Notes under the pieces: model-generated
Database searches by the model: none
Told to the model about the DNA's origin: nothing
The model's input: the letters and a program-made list of their open reading frames with translations, nothing else
Shown: positions 7,543 through 18,891 of the stretch, one piece after another
Layout of the letters: each line of letters opens with the position of its first letter
Numbering within the stretch: position 1 is the first letter of the stretch
Made by a program: the position numbers and the translations under genes
Assembly (NCBI GenBank): GCA_016710635.1
Contig: JADJVL010000021.1
Location: 1-64,000, forward strand
From: Holophagaceae bacterium
GTDB taxonomy: Bacteria > Acidobacteriota > Holophagae > Holophagales > Holophagaceae
Direction: 5' to 3'
Length of the DNA: 64,000 bases

Positions 7543-8920
7543 GCTTCAGCACTCCTTTCACTTCGCTGGCCGCGATCATGGGCAGCACGCGGCAGAAGAT
7601 GAGGAACAGCGTCAGGAAGAGCCCGAAGCTCCCGATCAGCGTCGCGAACTCGATGAAGGTGGGCCTGTACATGGCCCAGCTGGAGGGCAGGTAGTCCCGG
7701 TGCAGGCTCGTGACGATGATGACGAAGCGCTCGAACCACATCCCGATGTTCACGAAGATGCAGAGGATGAAGATGATCCAGGGGGTGCGGCGGAACTTCT
7801 CGAACCAGAAGAACTGGGGCGTGATGACGTTGCAGCTCACCATGGTCCAGAAGGCCCACTTGTAGGGGCCCAGGGCCCGGTTCAGGAAGACGTAGCGCTC
7901 GTAAGGGTTGCCGCTGTACCAGGCCACGAAGAATTCCGTCGCGTAGGCGAGCGCCACGATGGAGCCCGTGGTGAGCACCACCTTGCACATGGCGTCGAGG
8001 TGGCTCGCGGTGATGTACTCCTCGTAGTTCATCAGCTTGCGGGCCACGATCATGAGGGTGAGCACCATGGCGAAGCCGCTGAACACCGCGCCCACTACGA
8101 AGTAGGGCGGGAACAGCGTCGCGTGCCAGCCGGGGATCACGGAGGTGGCAAAGTCCATGGACACGATGGTGTGCACGGAGACCACCAGGGGCGTGGCCAG
8201 GCCCGCCAGCAGGCCGTAGACGGACTCGTAGTGCTTCCAGGTGCGGTTGGCCCCGTTCCAGCCCAGGCTAAGGAGGTTCAGGAGGCGCTTGCGCACGGGA
8301 TGCTCGGCGCGGTCCCGGGCGGTGGCCAGGTCCGGCAGGAGGCCGATGTACCAGAAGACCGCCGAGATGATGAAGTAGGTCGAGATGGCGAAGACGTCCC
8401 ACAGCAGCGGGCTGCGGAAGTTCACCCACAGGGGTCCTCGCGTGTTGGGCAGGGGCAGGGCCCAGTGGGCCACCCAGGGCCGGCCCATGTGGATGATGGG
8501 GAAGAGGCCCGCGCACATCACCGCGAAGATGGTCATGGCCTCGGCGGCGCGGTTGATGGAAGTCCGCCAGTGCTGGCGGAAGAGGTAGAGGATGGCGGAG
8601 ATCAGCGTGCCCGCGTGGCCGATGCCCACCCAGAACACGAAGTTGGTGATGTCGAAGGCCCAGCCCACGGTCTTGTTGAGGCCCCAGGTGCCGATGCCCT
8701 TCGTCAGGGTCTGGAATACGGCCCAGGCGCCCAGGGCCAGCATGGAGCCCGTCAGGGCCACGGCGGCGAACCAGGCCTTGTTGGGCAGGCGCTCGATGGG
8801 GGCGAAGACCTCCTCCGTCACCTGGCCGTAGGTCTTGTCGCCCTTGATGAGGGCGCTGTCGGCGCCGTGGGGCCCGTGGCCCAGATCGTGGGGATGGGCG
8901 GCGGCGGTGGCGTCATGCAT
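7526..8920 (-). CDS. actC: alternative complex III, NrfD-like subunit ActC
   Basis: A 464-residue polytopic protein of the NrfD/PsrC family, with about ten membrane helices after a His-rich N-terminus. Diagnostic stretches include NFVFWVGIGHAGTLISAILY, GRPWVAHWALPLPNTRGPLW, VSVHTIVSMDFATSVIPGWH and FVAWYSGN. ActC contacts the Fe-S protein ActB and is thought to hold a quinol site and a proton path. The ATG has a good GGAGG site and overlaps the actB stop by 8 bp. Confidence 0.95.
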   Translation of the reverse strand: MHDATAAAHPHDLGHGPHGADSALIKGDKTYGQVTEEVFAPIERLPNKAWFAAVALTGSMLALGAWAVFQTLTKGIGTWGLNKTVGWAFDITNFVFWVGIGHAGTLISAILYLFRQHWRTSINRAAEAMTIFAVMCAGLFPIIHMGRPWVAHWALPLPNTRGPLWVNFRSPLLWDVFAISTYFIISAVFWYIGLLPDLATARDRAEHPVRKRLLNLLSLGWNGANRTWKHYESVYGLLAGLATPLVVSVHTIVSMDFATSVIPGWHATLFPPYFVVGAVFSGFAMVLTLMIVARKLMNYEEYITASHLDAMCKVVLTTGSIVALAYATEFFVAWYSGNPYERYVFLNRALGPYKWAFWTMVSCNVITPQFFWFEKFRRTPWIIFILCIFVNIGMWFERFVIIVTSLHRDYLPSSWAMYRPTFIEFATLIGSFGLFLTLFLIFCRVLPMIAASEVKGVLKHGQEQ

Positions 8921-11840
8921 GGTGGCCTCCGTGGGCGGCGCCTTCGCTCGGAATCTCGGCGTTCCGGATCTTGGTCAGGTAGCTCACCGCCGGCAACACC
9001 CCCAGCTCGCCCAGCACGAGGTAGCGCTTGGGATCCTTCAGGGCCTGGCTGATTTCCGAAGCCGGATCCTGCAGGTCGCCGAAGAGGATGGCCATGCCCG
9101 GGCAGCTCTGCTGGCAGGCGGTCTGGAACTCGCCGTCCTTGACCTCGCGGCCTTCGTTCTTGGCGTCGGCCTTGGCGCGCTGGATGCGCTGGATGCAGAA
9201 GGAGCACTTCTCCATCACGCCCCGGCTGCGCACGGTGACGTCCGGGTTCAGGGCCAGGTTCTCCACCGGATCGCTGCGGTCGTACTCGAACCAGTTGAAG
9301 CGCCGCACCTTGTAGGGGCAGTTGTTGGCGCAGTAGCGGGTGCCCACGCAGCGGTTGTAGACCTGCTGGTTGAGGCCTTCCTCGCTGTGCACGGTGGCGA
9401 TGACCGGGCAGACGTTCTCGCAGGGGGCGTTGCCGCACTGCTGGCAGAGCATCGGCTGGTGGACCACGCCGGGTTCTTCTTCCGAGCCCGTGTAGTAGCG
9501 GTCCAGGCGCATCCAGTGCATCTCCCGCTTGCGGCGCACTTCGTCCTTGCCCACCACCGGCAGGTTGTTCTCCGCCTGGCAGCTGATGACGCAGGCGGAG
9601 CAGCCGCTGCACTTGGACAGGTCGATGACCATGGCCCACTGGTGCTTGCCCTTGGGGTGCGGGTTGTAGAGGCTGCCCATGCCGCCGTGGGGCTCCGGGG
9701 GCCGCGCCGAGGCGGGATCCTTCGCGTAGGCGGCGTAGGCCATCTCCCGCACAGGCTCCCGGCCCTCCATGAGGTGGTGGTCCTGGGTGCAGGCGAGCTC
9801 CATGTGCTGGGGCGTGGGGCTCACTTCGAGGGCGAGGCCCTGGTAGCTGCGCAGCTCGCCGCCGCCCACCCAGGGGAAGGCGTCGCCACCGACATGCGTG
9901 CCGTGCCGGCCGGCGCGGGCGCGGCCATAGCCGAGGGCCACCGCCACCGTGCGGCCGTGGAGGCCCGGCTGGATCGCGACGGGCAGCACCAGGTCCGGCA
10001 GGCCCGGAGCCCGCAGGCGCACCACGTCCCCCTGCTTCAGCTTCATGGCTTCGGCGGTGCCCGGGCTGAGCTGGGCGTAGTTGTCCCAGGTGATCTTGGT
10101 GATGGGATCCGGCAGCTCCTGCAGCCAGGGATTGTGGGCGTGGCGGCCGTCCAGGTTGCCGGCCTTGGTGTAGAGGAGCAGTTCGTGCGCCGCGGCCTTG
10201 GGGGCGGGGCGGGCGGACCATTCCGCCTGGGTCTTCGCCCGGTCCTCCTTGTAGGCGGGGGCCGTGGCCTTCGTCCCAACATCCGCGAAGCCCCGCTGGA
10301 CCGCGTCGTGCCAGAAGGCGTCGAAGTCGAGGCCACCGATCGTGGGGAAGACTTGCGAACGCCAGAGGGCCTTCACCTGCTCCTGGGCGGGCAGCGGAGC
10401 ACCGCTCCAGGCGGCGAAGGATTCCGCCGCGTCCCGGGTGCCGAAGAGGGGCTCCAGCAGGGGCTGGTGCAGACTCCACACGCCCGCCACGGCCTCGCTG
10501 TCCCGCCAGGTCTCGAGGGCGTGGTGGTCCGGGGCGAGATGGGTGCACAGGGCCGCGGTCTCGTCGTCGTGGCGCAGCAGGCCCAGGCGCAGAGGGACCT
10601 TGGCCGCGGCGGCGGCGAAACCCGGGACTTCGAAGGCCGGATTGGCGTCCAGGACCACGAACGCGTCCACGCGGCCGGCCGCCAGGTCCTGCAGCAGGCC
10701 GTGCAACGCCCCGTCGTCCCCCTGGCGCTGCAGGCTGGGGCGCGCCAGCTCGACGGTGACGCCTTCGTTGCCCAGGGCTTGATTCAGCCGCGCGGCGAAG
10801 ACCTGGGCGTGAAGGTCGTTGAGGCCGCAGACCACCAGGCAGCGGCCGGCGTGCTCCCGGAGCTCGGCGGCGAGGCCTGCGACCTTGGCGGCCAGCTTCG
10901 GATCGAGGATGCGCAGCGGGCTTCCGTGTTCCACCGCGGCAGCCAGGTGTTCGAGGAAGCCGACGGCTTCGGAAGGTGCCACGCGGATCCGCGTATCGGC
11001 ATTCGATCCGGTGAGGCTCAGCCCCGATTCCACCTGCACGTGGCGGGACATGGACTGGCCGTCGCCCTTGCCGTCCGGCGTCCGGCGGCTGGCGTAGGCG
11101 CGGCCGAAGCCCGCGGGGTTGATCCAGGTGCCCAGGAAGTCGGCCTCCACGGCGAGGATGAAGTCGGCCTTCTCGAAGCGGTAGTCGGGGACGAGGCGGG
11201 CGCCGTGGGTCCGCTGGTAGGCGGCGGCCAGGGCGGAGGCGCTGAGGGTGTCGTACTCGACGAGCCGGGCGCCGGGCAGGTTTTTGAGGAAGCCGTCCAC
11301 GGCCTTGCGCAGGGTCGGGCTGGTGATCGTGCGGGAGAGGACGCGCAGGGATTTCGCGGCCTTGAAGCGGGCAACCAGGTCCGCGTCGAGGGCGGCCCAG
11401 TCCGCGTCCTTTGCGCCCAGGCGCGGTCCCTTCAGGCGCTCGCCGTCATAGAGATCCCGGAGCTGGGCCTGGCCCACGGCGCAGAGGGCGCCCCGGCCCA
11501 CGGGATGCTCGGGGTTGCCTTCCAGCTTGATGACCCGGCCGTCCCGGCTCTTGGCCAGGGCGCCGCAGCCCGCGGAACAGCCGGCGCAGGTGGTGGCGAA
11601 CCAGAGGTCCGTGCCCGGGGTGAAGCCGTCCCGGCCCTGGACCAGGGCCAGGGCCTTGTGGGCCTTCTTGGAATCGCAGCCCGAGGCGAGGCCCACGGCG
11701 AAACCCACGCCGCTCCAGCGGAAGAAGTCCCGCCGGGAGAGCTGACGGACGGCTTCGCCGACGGGCAGTTCCTCGTCGAATTCGGCCTTGGTGGCCTGGA
11801 CGTCGCGCCGCTTGTGGCCGAGGCTTTTCCAGATGCGCAT
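8913..11840 (-). CDS. actB: alternative complex III, Fe-S/molybdopterin-like subunit ActB
   Basis: ActB is a fusion of a molybdopterin-oxidoreductase-like domain (about residues 60-720) that in known complexes lacks the Mo cofactor, and a ferredoxin-like domain (about 740-915) with four Cys-rich cluster motifs: CSGCSACVISC, CQQCGNAPCENVC, CVGTRYCANNC and CSFC...CQQSC. The N-terminal twin-arginine motif SRRDFFRWSGVGFAVG indicates Tat export, placing it on the periplasmic face, where it passes electrons from ActC towards the heme subunits. Length 975 is typical. The ribosome-binding site (GAGGAG) overlaps the actA stop. The CAGCSAGC in the first domain suggests an additional cluster near residue 83. 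Confidence 0.95.
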   Translation of the reverse strand: MRIWKSLGHKRRDVQATKAEFDEELPVGEAVRQLSRRDFFRWSGVGFAVGLASGCDSKKAHKALALVQGRDGFTPGTDLWFATTCAGCSAGCGALAKSRDGRVIKLEGNPEHPVGRGALCAVGQAQLRDLYDGERLKGPRLGAKDADWAALDADLVARFKAAKSLRVLSRTITSPTLRKAVDGFLKNLPGARLVEYDTLSASALAAAYQRTHGARLVPDYRFEKADFILAVEADFLGTWINPAGFGRAYASRRTPDGKGDGQSMSRHVQVESGLSLTGSNADTRIRVAPSEAVGFLEHLAAAVEHGSPLRILDPKLAAKVAGLAAELREHAGRCLVVCGLNDLHAQVFAARLNQALGNEGVTVELARPSLQRQGDDGALHGLLQDLAAGRVDAFVVLDANPAFEVPGFAAAAAKVPLRLGLLRHDDETAALCTHLAPDHHALETWRDSEAVAGVWSLHQPLLEPLFGTRDAAESFAAWSGAPLPAQEQVKALWRSQVFPTIGGLDFDAFWHDAVQRGFADVGTKATAPAYKEDRAKTQAEWSARPAPKAAAHELLLYTKAGNLDGRHAHNPWLQELPDPITKITWDNYAQLSPGTAEAMKLKQGDVVRLRAPGLPDLVLPVAIQPGLHGRTVAVALGYGRARAGRHGTHVGGDAFPWVGGGELRSYQGLALEVSPTPQHMELACTQDHHLMEGREPVREMAYAAYAKDPASARPPEPHGGMGSLYNPHPKGKHQWAMVIDLSKCSGCSACVISCQAENNLPVVGKDEVRRKREMHWMRLDRYYTGSEEEPGVVHQPMLCQQCGNAPCENVCPVIATVHSEEGLNQQVYNRCVGTRYCANNCPYKVRRFNWFEYDRSDPVENLALNPDVTVRSRGVMEKCSFCIQRIQRAKADAKNEGREVKDGEFQTACQQSCPGMAILFGDLQDPASEISQALKDPKRYLVLGELGVLPAVSYLTKIRNAEIPSEGAAHGGHHA

Positions 11841-11849
11841 CGGGGCTCC

Positions 11850-12422
11850 TCAGTGGTGGCACGCCGAGCAGTCCGTGGGGGCCGCGGCGGGCTTCCCGGA
11901 CTGGACGAGTTTCAGGTTCGTGTCGCGGTGGCAGGTCAGGCATTCGCCCATGGTCAGCGGGTTGGCCTGGAAGACCGCGTCCATGGTCTGGATCTCGCCG
12001 TGGCACTTCTGGCAGGCCACGCCGGCATTCACGTGGCGGCTGTGGTCGAAGTAGGCGAAGGCCGGCAGCCGGTGGATGCGCTGCCATTCGACGGGCCGGC
12101 CGTCCTTGAAGGCCTGGGCCAGCTTGGCGATCTCGGGGCTGGGCTCCTTGGAGCCGGGCTTGTTCACGATCTTCTCGTGGCATTTCATGCAGGTGCTGAG
12201 GGGCGGGATGCCGGCGTGGCGGCCCTTCTCGGCGGCCGTGTGGCAGAACTGGCAGTCCATGCGGTTCTCCCCGGCATGGACGCGGTGGGAGTAGGCGATG
12301 GGCTGGGCGGGCTGGTAGCCCGAGTGGTCGCCGGGCAGGCGGACCTCCGCGGTGGACAGGGCCACGAAGCCCGCCAGCGCGACGCCCACCAGGGAGGCGA
12401 GGAGGGTGGTGCGGAGCTGCAT
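11850..12422 (-). CDS. actA: alternative complex III, pentaheme cytochrome c ActA
   Basis: Five CXXCH motifs at residues 57-61, 78-82, 137-141, 161-165 and 185-189 (CQFCH, CMKCH, CQKCH, CLTCH, CSACH) identify the pentaheme subunit ActA. An N-terminal hydrophobic segment (about 7-24) acts as membrane anchor or signal. At 190 residues it matches the family. It starts one base past the narI stop, so the act genes follow the nar genes in one transcript unless an internal promoter exists. The last heme motif ends one residue before the C-terminus. Confidence 0.95.
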   Translation of the reverse strand: MQLRTTLLASLVGVALAGFVALSTAEVRLPGDHSGYQPAQPIAYSHRVHAGENRMDCQFCHTAAEKGRHAGIPPLSTCMKCHEKIVNKPGSKEPSPEIAKLAQAFKDGRPVEWQRIHRLPAFAYFDHSRHVNAGVACQKCHGEIQTMDAVFQANPLTMGECLTCHRDTNLKLVQSGKPAAAPTDCSACHH

Positions 12423-12423
12423 G

Positions 12424-13116
12424 TCAGCTCCGCGCGCCCGTGCGGCGGTTCCAGATCACCACCTGGGGCTTGCGCCAGAGGTACCAGATGGGGACCACGA
12501 GGAAGTGGACCAGCCGCGTGAAGGGGATGGCGAGGATCACCAGGAAGCCCGACACCATGTGGAGCTTGGGGCCCCAGGGCAGGGAGACGATGAACTCGGG
12601 GCGGGGGGCGAAGAGCAGCAGGCTGCGCAGGTAGGGCACGGCGGCGCTGGCGTACCAGGAGCTGCCCCAGCGGTAGCGCAGGGCCGTGTCGATGCCCGTG
12701 AGGATCTGGATGAGGAGGAGGGTCAGCAGGATCCGGTCCATGGGCGTGGTCACGGCCACGACCCGCTTGTTGTAGAAGCGGCGGACCATGAGGGCGCTGA
12801 CGCCGAAGAGGGCCAGCAGGGCGCCGATGAGGGCGGTGGATTCCAGCACGAAGAGCCGCAGGGGATTCGCGTTCCACCACAGGACGGTCCTCGGGATCAG
12901 GAGGCCCACCAGGTGGCCGCCGAGCACCCAGCCGAGGCCCCAGTGGAAGAGGTTGGAGCCCCAGAAGAGCTGCTCGTTCTCCAGGAACTGGCTGCTCAGG
13001 CTCGAATAGCTGAAGGGCCGCGACCGGAAGCGCAGGATGCCCACGGCGATGGCGATGGCCAGGGCCATGTAGGGCAGGCCCACGAAGAGGAAGGTGTTCA
13101 GGAAGCCATTAGCCAT
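12424..13116 (-). CDS. narI: respiratory nitrate reductase gamma subunit NarI (heme b)
   Basis: NarI anchors NarGH to the inner face of the membrane and oxidises quinol using two b hemes. The 230-residue protein has five hydrophobic helices. The four heme-ligand histidines are recognisable as His58/His68 (FHWGLGWVLGGH, spacing 10) and His186/His204 (spacing 18), the same spacing as in the E. coli enzyme (H56/H66, H187/H205). Thus direct quinol oxidation should still be possible even though ACIII genes follow. Overlaps narJ by 8 bp. Confidence 0.95.
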   Translation of the reverse strand: MANGFLNTFLFVGLPYMALAIAIAVGILRFRSRPFSYSSLSSQFLENEQLFWGSNLFHWGLGWVLGGHLVGLLIPRTVLWWNANPLRLFVLESTALIGALLALFGVSALMVRRFYNKRVVAVTTPMDRILLTLLLIQILTGIDTALRYRWGSSWYASAAVPYLRSLLLFAPRPEFIVSLPWGPKLHMVSGFLVILAIPFTRLVHFLVVPIWYLWRKPQVVIWNRRTGARS

Positions 13117-13752
13117 GGTTCACCTCCGGGCCGCGGAAGCCGTGCCCATGGGAAGGTTCGTGGGCGTGCTCGTGGGGATGTCCGTGCCCATCCCCGTGGC
13201 CGCAGGTGCAGTCGTGGCCGTCGGCCTGGGCGGCTTCCGGCGCCGGCGCCAAGGTGCGGAGCAGCAGCTCCAGGGCTTCGAGGAGGTGGTTGTAGGGGGC
13301 CGCGCCTTCGAGCTTGGGCCGCAGCTTTTCAAGGGCGGGCAGAATGCAGTCCCGGGTGAGGTCCCTTGCGTCCTCCACCGGCAGGGCCGGGAGGAGGCGC
13401 AGCACCGTGGGGAGGTGGTCCGGCAGCTCGGTGCCTTCGGCGATGCCATGCTCCCGCAGGCTCTGGCGCAGGTTCGCCATGAAGGAGCCCCGCTTGTAGG
13501 TTTCGCCGAAGAGATGCCAGCCCAGGTCCAGGCTGGAGCTGGGGTTCATGTCGAAGGCCCGGGTGTAGGTCTCCTCCAGTTCCGCCAGGGGCGTGAGCTG
13601 GAGGTGCAGGGCGAAGGCCTCCAGCAGGTCCTCCCACACCTCGGCGTACCACTTCATGGATTCCGCCAGGGCGATGGCCTGGGCCTTCGTGTTCGGGCCC
13701 GGGTATTCCAGCAGGGGGGCGATCCTGCCGATGAAGCCGAAGTTCAGGAACA

Positions 13753-13756
<4 letters not shown>
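13109..13756 (-). CDS. narJ: nitrate reductase assembly chaperone NarJ with His-rich tail
   Basis: NarJ (TorD-like) binds apo-NarG during Mo-cofactor insertion and membrane attachment; cytoplasmic. Residues 1-165 are the helical chaperone domain, with the conserved YxxxFD-type segment ETYTRAFDMNPSSSLDLGWH. The C-terminal 35 residues are unusual: a Cys/His-rich tail (CTCGHGDGHGHPHEHAHEP) that could bind metal ions. The start overlaps the narH stop (ATGA) and the end overlaps narI. Confidence 0.92.
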
Positions 13757-15243
<1,487 letters not shown>

Positions 15244-15253
15244 GGCGTCTCCC

Positions 15254-18200
15254 TTACCAGACCAGCTGGCCGAGCTTCTTGACGTAGACCGTGGTTTCCC
15301 GGTTCACGCCCGTGGGGCCCCAGTAGTTGAAGTGGTAGCTGAACTGCCCATAGCCGCCCACCATGAGGTTCGGCTTGAGGCGCACCCGCGTGAGGCTGTT
15401 GTTCATGCCCGCACGGCGGTAGCCGCGGGTCTCGGACTTGGGCACCGAGTAGGTGCGCTCGGTGGCGTGGTAGATGATGCAGGCGCCTTTCGGGATGCGG
15501 GCCGAGACATTGGCGCGGGTGACCACGGCGCCGTTGTCGTTGTGCACCTCGACCCATTCGTTGTCGGCGATGCCCAAGGCGCGGGCATCCTCCTCGCTGA
15601 GCCAGAGGGGCTCGCAGCCCCGGGACAGGGTGAGCATGCGTTCCGTGTCGCCATAGGTGGAGTGGATGTGCCACTTCCCGTGGGGCGTGAGGAGGTTCAG
15701 CTCCAGGGTCGGTCCCTCCCGCTTGCTGACCCGCAGGTCGCCGATGACCATGGGAGGCGGCGTGGGCTTGTAGGTGGGCAGATGCTCGCCGAAGGCGATG
15801 TAGCCTTCGTGGTCCAGGTAGAGGTGCTGGCGGCCCGTCAGCGTCCGCCAGGGCACCATGCGCTCCACGTTGTAGGTGAAGGGGGAGTAGGGCCGCTTCT
15901 CGTCCACGATGCCGGACCAGATGGGGCTGTTGATGACCCGCCGGGGCTGGGCCAGCAGGTCCTTGTAGGTGCGGGTGATGCCGCGGCTCTTCTCGCCGAG
16001 ATCCTTCAGGGGCACGCCGGTGCGGCCCTCCATGTACTCGTAGGCCCGGTAGGCCAGCTCGCCGTTGGCCTCGGGGGCGAAATAGAGCAGCACGTTGGCG
16101 GCGTCCACGTCCTCCCGGAGGCTGGGGCAGAGGAAGCCGTCCACGGTCTCGTTTGGATTCTCCTTCGCGTACTTGTCATAGAGATCCGCGATGGGGTACT
16201 TCACGCCGTGGGCGCCCAGGCCGTCTTTGGCCTTGGGGCCGAAGGCGCAGAAGCGGTCGAAGATCTTGGTGTACTCCCGGGTGACGACCTTGAAGTTGGG
16301 CATGGTCTTGCCCGGGATCGCTTCGCACTCGCCGGCCATCCAGTCCTTGATGGTGGGCTGGGCGATCTCGCCGATGCTGTCGTGGGCGAGGGGCAGGGCG
16401 ACCAGGTCCTCCACCGGATCCGGCAGGTGCTGCTTCGACAACTCGCTGACCTTCGCGGCGACCAGCTTGAAGATCTCCCAATCGCTCTTGGACTCCCATA
16501 CCGGCGGGATGGCCGCCGACAGGGGATTGATGAAGCCGTGCATGTCCGTGGTGTTGAGGTCGCACTTCTCGTACCAGGAGGCCGTGGGCAGCACGATGTC
16601 GCTGTAGAGGGCGCTGGTGTCCATGCGGAAGTTCAGGTCCACCACCAGGTCCATCTTTCCTTCCGGCGCCGTGGCGTGCCAGACGACGTCCTTGAGGCTG
16701 CCTTCCGCCACTTCCTCGGCGATGGCGTTGCTGTGGGTGCCCAGGTAGTGCTTCATGAAGAACTCGTGGCCCTTGGCGGAGGTGCCGATGGCGTTGCCGC
16801 GCCAGATGAACCACACCCGCGGCCAGTTCTCGGGAGCGTCGGGATCGTCCATGGAGAACTGGGTCTTGCGGGTCTTGAGCTGGTCCACGGTCCAGGCCAC
16901 CACGCCGGCCTCGTCCTTGGCGCCGGCGGCCTTGGCTTCCGCCACCATGGCCATGGGGTTCTTGTTGAACTGGGGATAGCAGGGCAGCCAGCCGCAGCGC
17001 ACGGCCAGCGTCTGCATGTTCATGGTGTGGCCCTTGGTCAGCGGACTCCCGTCCGGCGTCGGGTGGTATTCGCTGAACTCCCGCTCGTAGCGCCACTGGT
17101 CGCTGTTCACGTAGTGGAAGGAGGGCCCGTTCATGAGGCGGCTGGTGGGGCTCCAGTCCTTGGCCATGGCGATGGCGGTCCAGCTGCCGACCATGGCGAG
17201 CTTCTCCTGGCCGACGTAGTGGGCGAGGCCGCCGCCGTTGCGGCCCACGCAGCCGGTGAAGGCCAGGGCGTGCTGGGCGGCGCGGTAGATGAGGTTGTTG
17301 TGGTACCAGTGGTTGATGCCGGCGCCGATGATGACCATGCACTTGCCCTTGGTGTGCTTGGCGGTGCGGGCCCACTCCCGGGCGAAGCGCAGGCAGTCCT
17401 TGCGGGACAGGCCCGTGTGCTTCTCCTGCCAGGCCGGCGTGTAGGGCGCGGTCTCATCGTCGTAGCCCTTCGGGTATTCGCCGGGGAGGCCGCGGTCCAC
17501 GCCGTACTGGGCCATGAGCAGGTCGTAGATGGTGGCTACAAGCACTTCGCCGCCGTCGGCGAGGGCGATCTTCCGGGAGGGCACGCCACGGAAGGCGGTC
17601 TTGTCCGCGGCGAAGTCGTCCACTTGGACCTGCACGGGTTCCTGCCCGAGGAGGGTCAGGGCCGGGTTGATGGCGGTGTCGTCCTTGCCGTCCTGGAGGA
17701 GCAGGTTCCACATGCCCTGCTTCTCGCCCCAGCGGTCGCCCATGGCGCCCTTCGGCATCTTGGGCCGGGCTTCCACCTCGTCCCACATGAGGAACTTCCA
17801 CTCGGGGTTTTCCACGTCCTGGTAGCGCGCGATCCGTCCGGCGCGGAGCATCTGGCCCGGGCGGTAGCCGCCTTCGATGGGCAGCAGCTCCACCAGGAAG
17901 GGCGAATCCGTGTAGGTCTTCGTGTAGTCGAGGAAGTAGGGCTCCTGGTCCCGGTGGTGGGCCTCGCTGAGGATGACGTGGTTCACCGCCATCCAGAAGG
18001 CGCCGTCCTGGCCCTGGTGCAAGGGCATCCACTCGTCGGCGTACTTGGCCACCTGGTTGAAGTCGGGGCTGAAGACCACCATCTTGGTGCCGTTGTGGCG
18101 GGATTCGGCGGCGAAGTGGCAGTCCGGCGTGCGGGTCATGTTGAGGTTGGAGCCCATGACCGCCAGGAACTTGGCGTTGAACCAGTCGGCGCTCTCGTTC

Positions 18201-18880
18201 ACGTCGGTCTGCTCGCCCCACATCTCCGGGGAGCTGGGGGGGAGGTCGCAGTACCAGTCGTAGAAGCTGAGGTTCACGCCGCCGAGGAGCTGCAGGTAGC
18301 GGCTGCCGGCGGCGTAGCTGAGCATGGACATGGCGGGGATGGGGCTGAAGCCCACCACGCGGTCCGGGCCGTGGGTCTTGATGGTGTGGATGTTGGAGGC
18401 GGCGATGAGCTCCATGGCCTTGGCCCAGGAGGTGCGGCGGAAGCCGCCCTTGCCCCGGGCCCGCTGGTAGCGGCGCCGGGCTTCGGGATCCGCCTGGATG
18501 GAGGCCCAGGCCTGGACCGGATCGCCGTACTTGCCCACGGCCTCGTCCCAGAGGTCCATGAGGGCGCCGCGCATGTAGGGATACTTCACGCGGATGGGGC
18601 TGTAGAGGTACCAGCTGAAGGAGATGCCGCGCTGGCAGCCCCGGGGCTCGTAGGGCGGGATGTCCTTCTCCAGCTCGGGATAGTCGACGGCCTGGAACTC
18701 CCAGGTGACGATGCCCTCCTTCACATAGATGTTCCACGAGCAGCTGCCCGTGCAGTTCACGCCGTGGGTGCTGCGCACCACCTTGTCGTGCTGCCAGCGG
18801 TTCCGGTAGAACTCCTCCCAGGAGCGCTGCTCGGGATCGATGATGTCGGTGATCCAGTGGCTCTGCGTGGTCGTCGTCAT
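15254..18880 (-). CDS. narG: respiratory nitrate reductase alpha subunit NarG
   Basis: NarG holds the Mo-bisMGD centre and reduces nitrate to nitrite. The start at 18880 (MTTTTQSHWITDI) has an AGGAGA ribosome-binding site; the frame stays open upstream but that part overlaps the cytochrome gene. The FS0 cluster ligands are His39, Cys43, Cys47 and Cys82 (RSTHGVNCTGSCSW, EPRGC) and the Mo ligand is Asp208 in SFYDWYCDLPPSSPE. Length 1208 is near the usual 1240. There is no Tat signal, so this is the cytoplasm-facing bacterial type. It is preceded by a diheme cytochrome gene whose stop is 12 bp away. Confidence 0.97.
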   Translation of the reverse strand: MTTTTQSHWITDIIDPEQRSWEEFYRNRWQHDKVVRSTHGVNCTGSCSWNIYVKEGIVTWEFQAVDYPELEKDIPPYEPRGCQRGISFSWYLYSPIRVKYPYMRGALMDLWDEAVGKYGDPVQAWASIQADPEARRRYQRARGKGGFRRTSWAKAMELIAASNIHTIKTHGPDRVVGFSPIPAMSMLSYAAGSRYLQLLGGVNLSFYDWYCDLPPSSPEMWGEQTDVNESADWFNAKFLAVMGSNLNMTRTPDCHFAAESRHNGTKMVVFSPDFNQVAKYADEWMPLHQGQDGAFWMAVNHVILSEAHHRDQEPYFLDYTKTYTDSPFLVELLPIEGGYRPGQMLRAGRIARYQDVENPEWKFLMWDEVEARPKMPKGAMGDRWGEKQGMWNLLLQDGKDDTAINPALTLLGQEPVQVQVDDFAADKTAFRGVPSRKIALADGGEVLVATIYDLLMAQYGVDRGLPGEYPKGYDDETAPYTPAWQEKHTGLSRKDCLRFAREWARTAKHTKGKCMVIIGAGINHWYHNNLIYRAAQHALAFTGCVGRNGGGLAHYVGQEKLAMVGSWTAIAMAKDWSPTSRLMNGPSFHYVNSDQWRYEREFSEYHPTPDGSPLTKGHTMNMQTLAVRCGWLPCYPQFNKNPMAMVAEAKAAGAKDEAGVVAWTVDQLKTRKTQFSMDDPDAPENWPRVWFIWRGNAIGTSAKGHEFFMKHYLGTHSNAIAEEVAEGSLKDVVWHATAPEGKMDLVVDLNFRMDTSALYSDIVLPTASWYEKCDLNTTDMHGFINPLSAAIPPVWESKSDWEIFKLVAAKVSELSKQHLPDPVEDLVALPLAHDSIGEIAQPTIKDWMAGECEAIPGKTMPNFKVVTREYTKIFDRFCAFGPKAKDGLGAHGVKYPIADLYDKYAKENPNETVDGFLCPSLREDVDAANVLLYFAPEANGELAYRAYEYMEGRTGVPLKDLGEKSRGITRTYKDLLAQPRRVINSPIWSGIVDEKRPYSPFTYNVERMVPWRTLTGRQHLYLDHEGYIAFGEHLPTYKPTPPPMVIGDLRVSKREGPTLELNLLTPHGKWHIHSTYGDTERMLTLSRGCEPLWLSEEDARALGIADNEWVEVHNDNGAVVTRANVSARIPKGACIIYHATERTYSVPKSETRGYRRAGMNNSLTRVRLKPNLMVGGYGQFSYHFNYWGPTGVNRETTVYVKKLGQLVW

Positions 18881-18891
18881 CAGAGTCTCTC

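Noticed and set aside
8835..12521. Very long open frame on the plus strand antisense to actB/actA
   Set aside because: Low-complexity Gly/Ala/Val/Arg-rich translation without motifs; it mirrors the GC-biased third positions of the real genes opposite.
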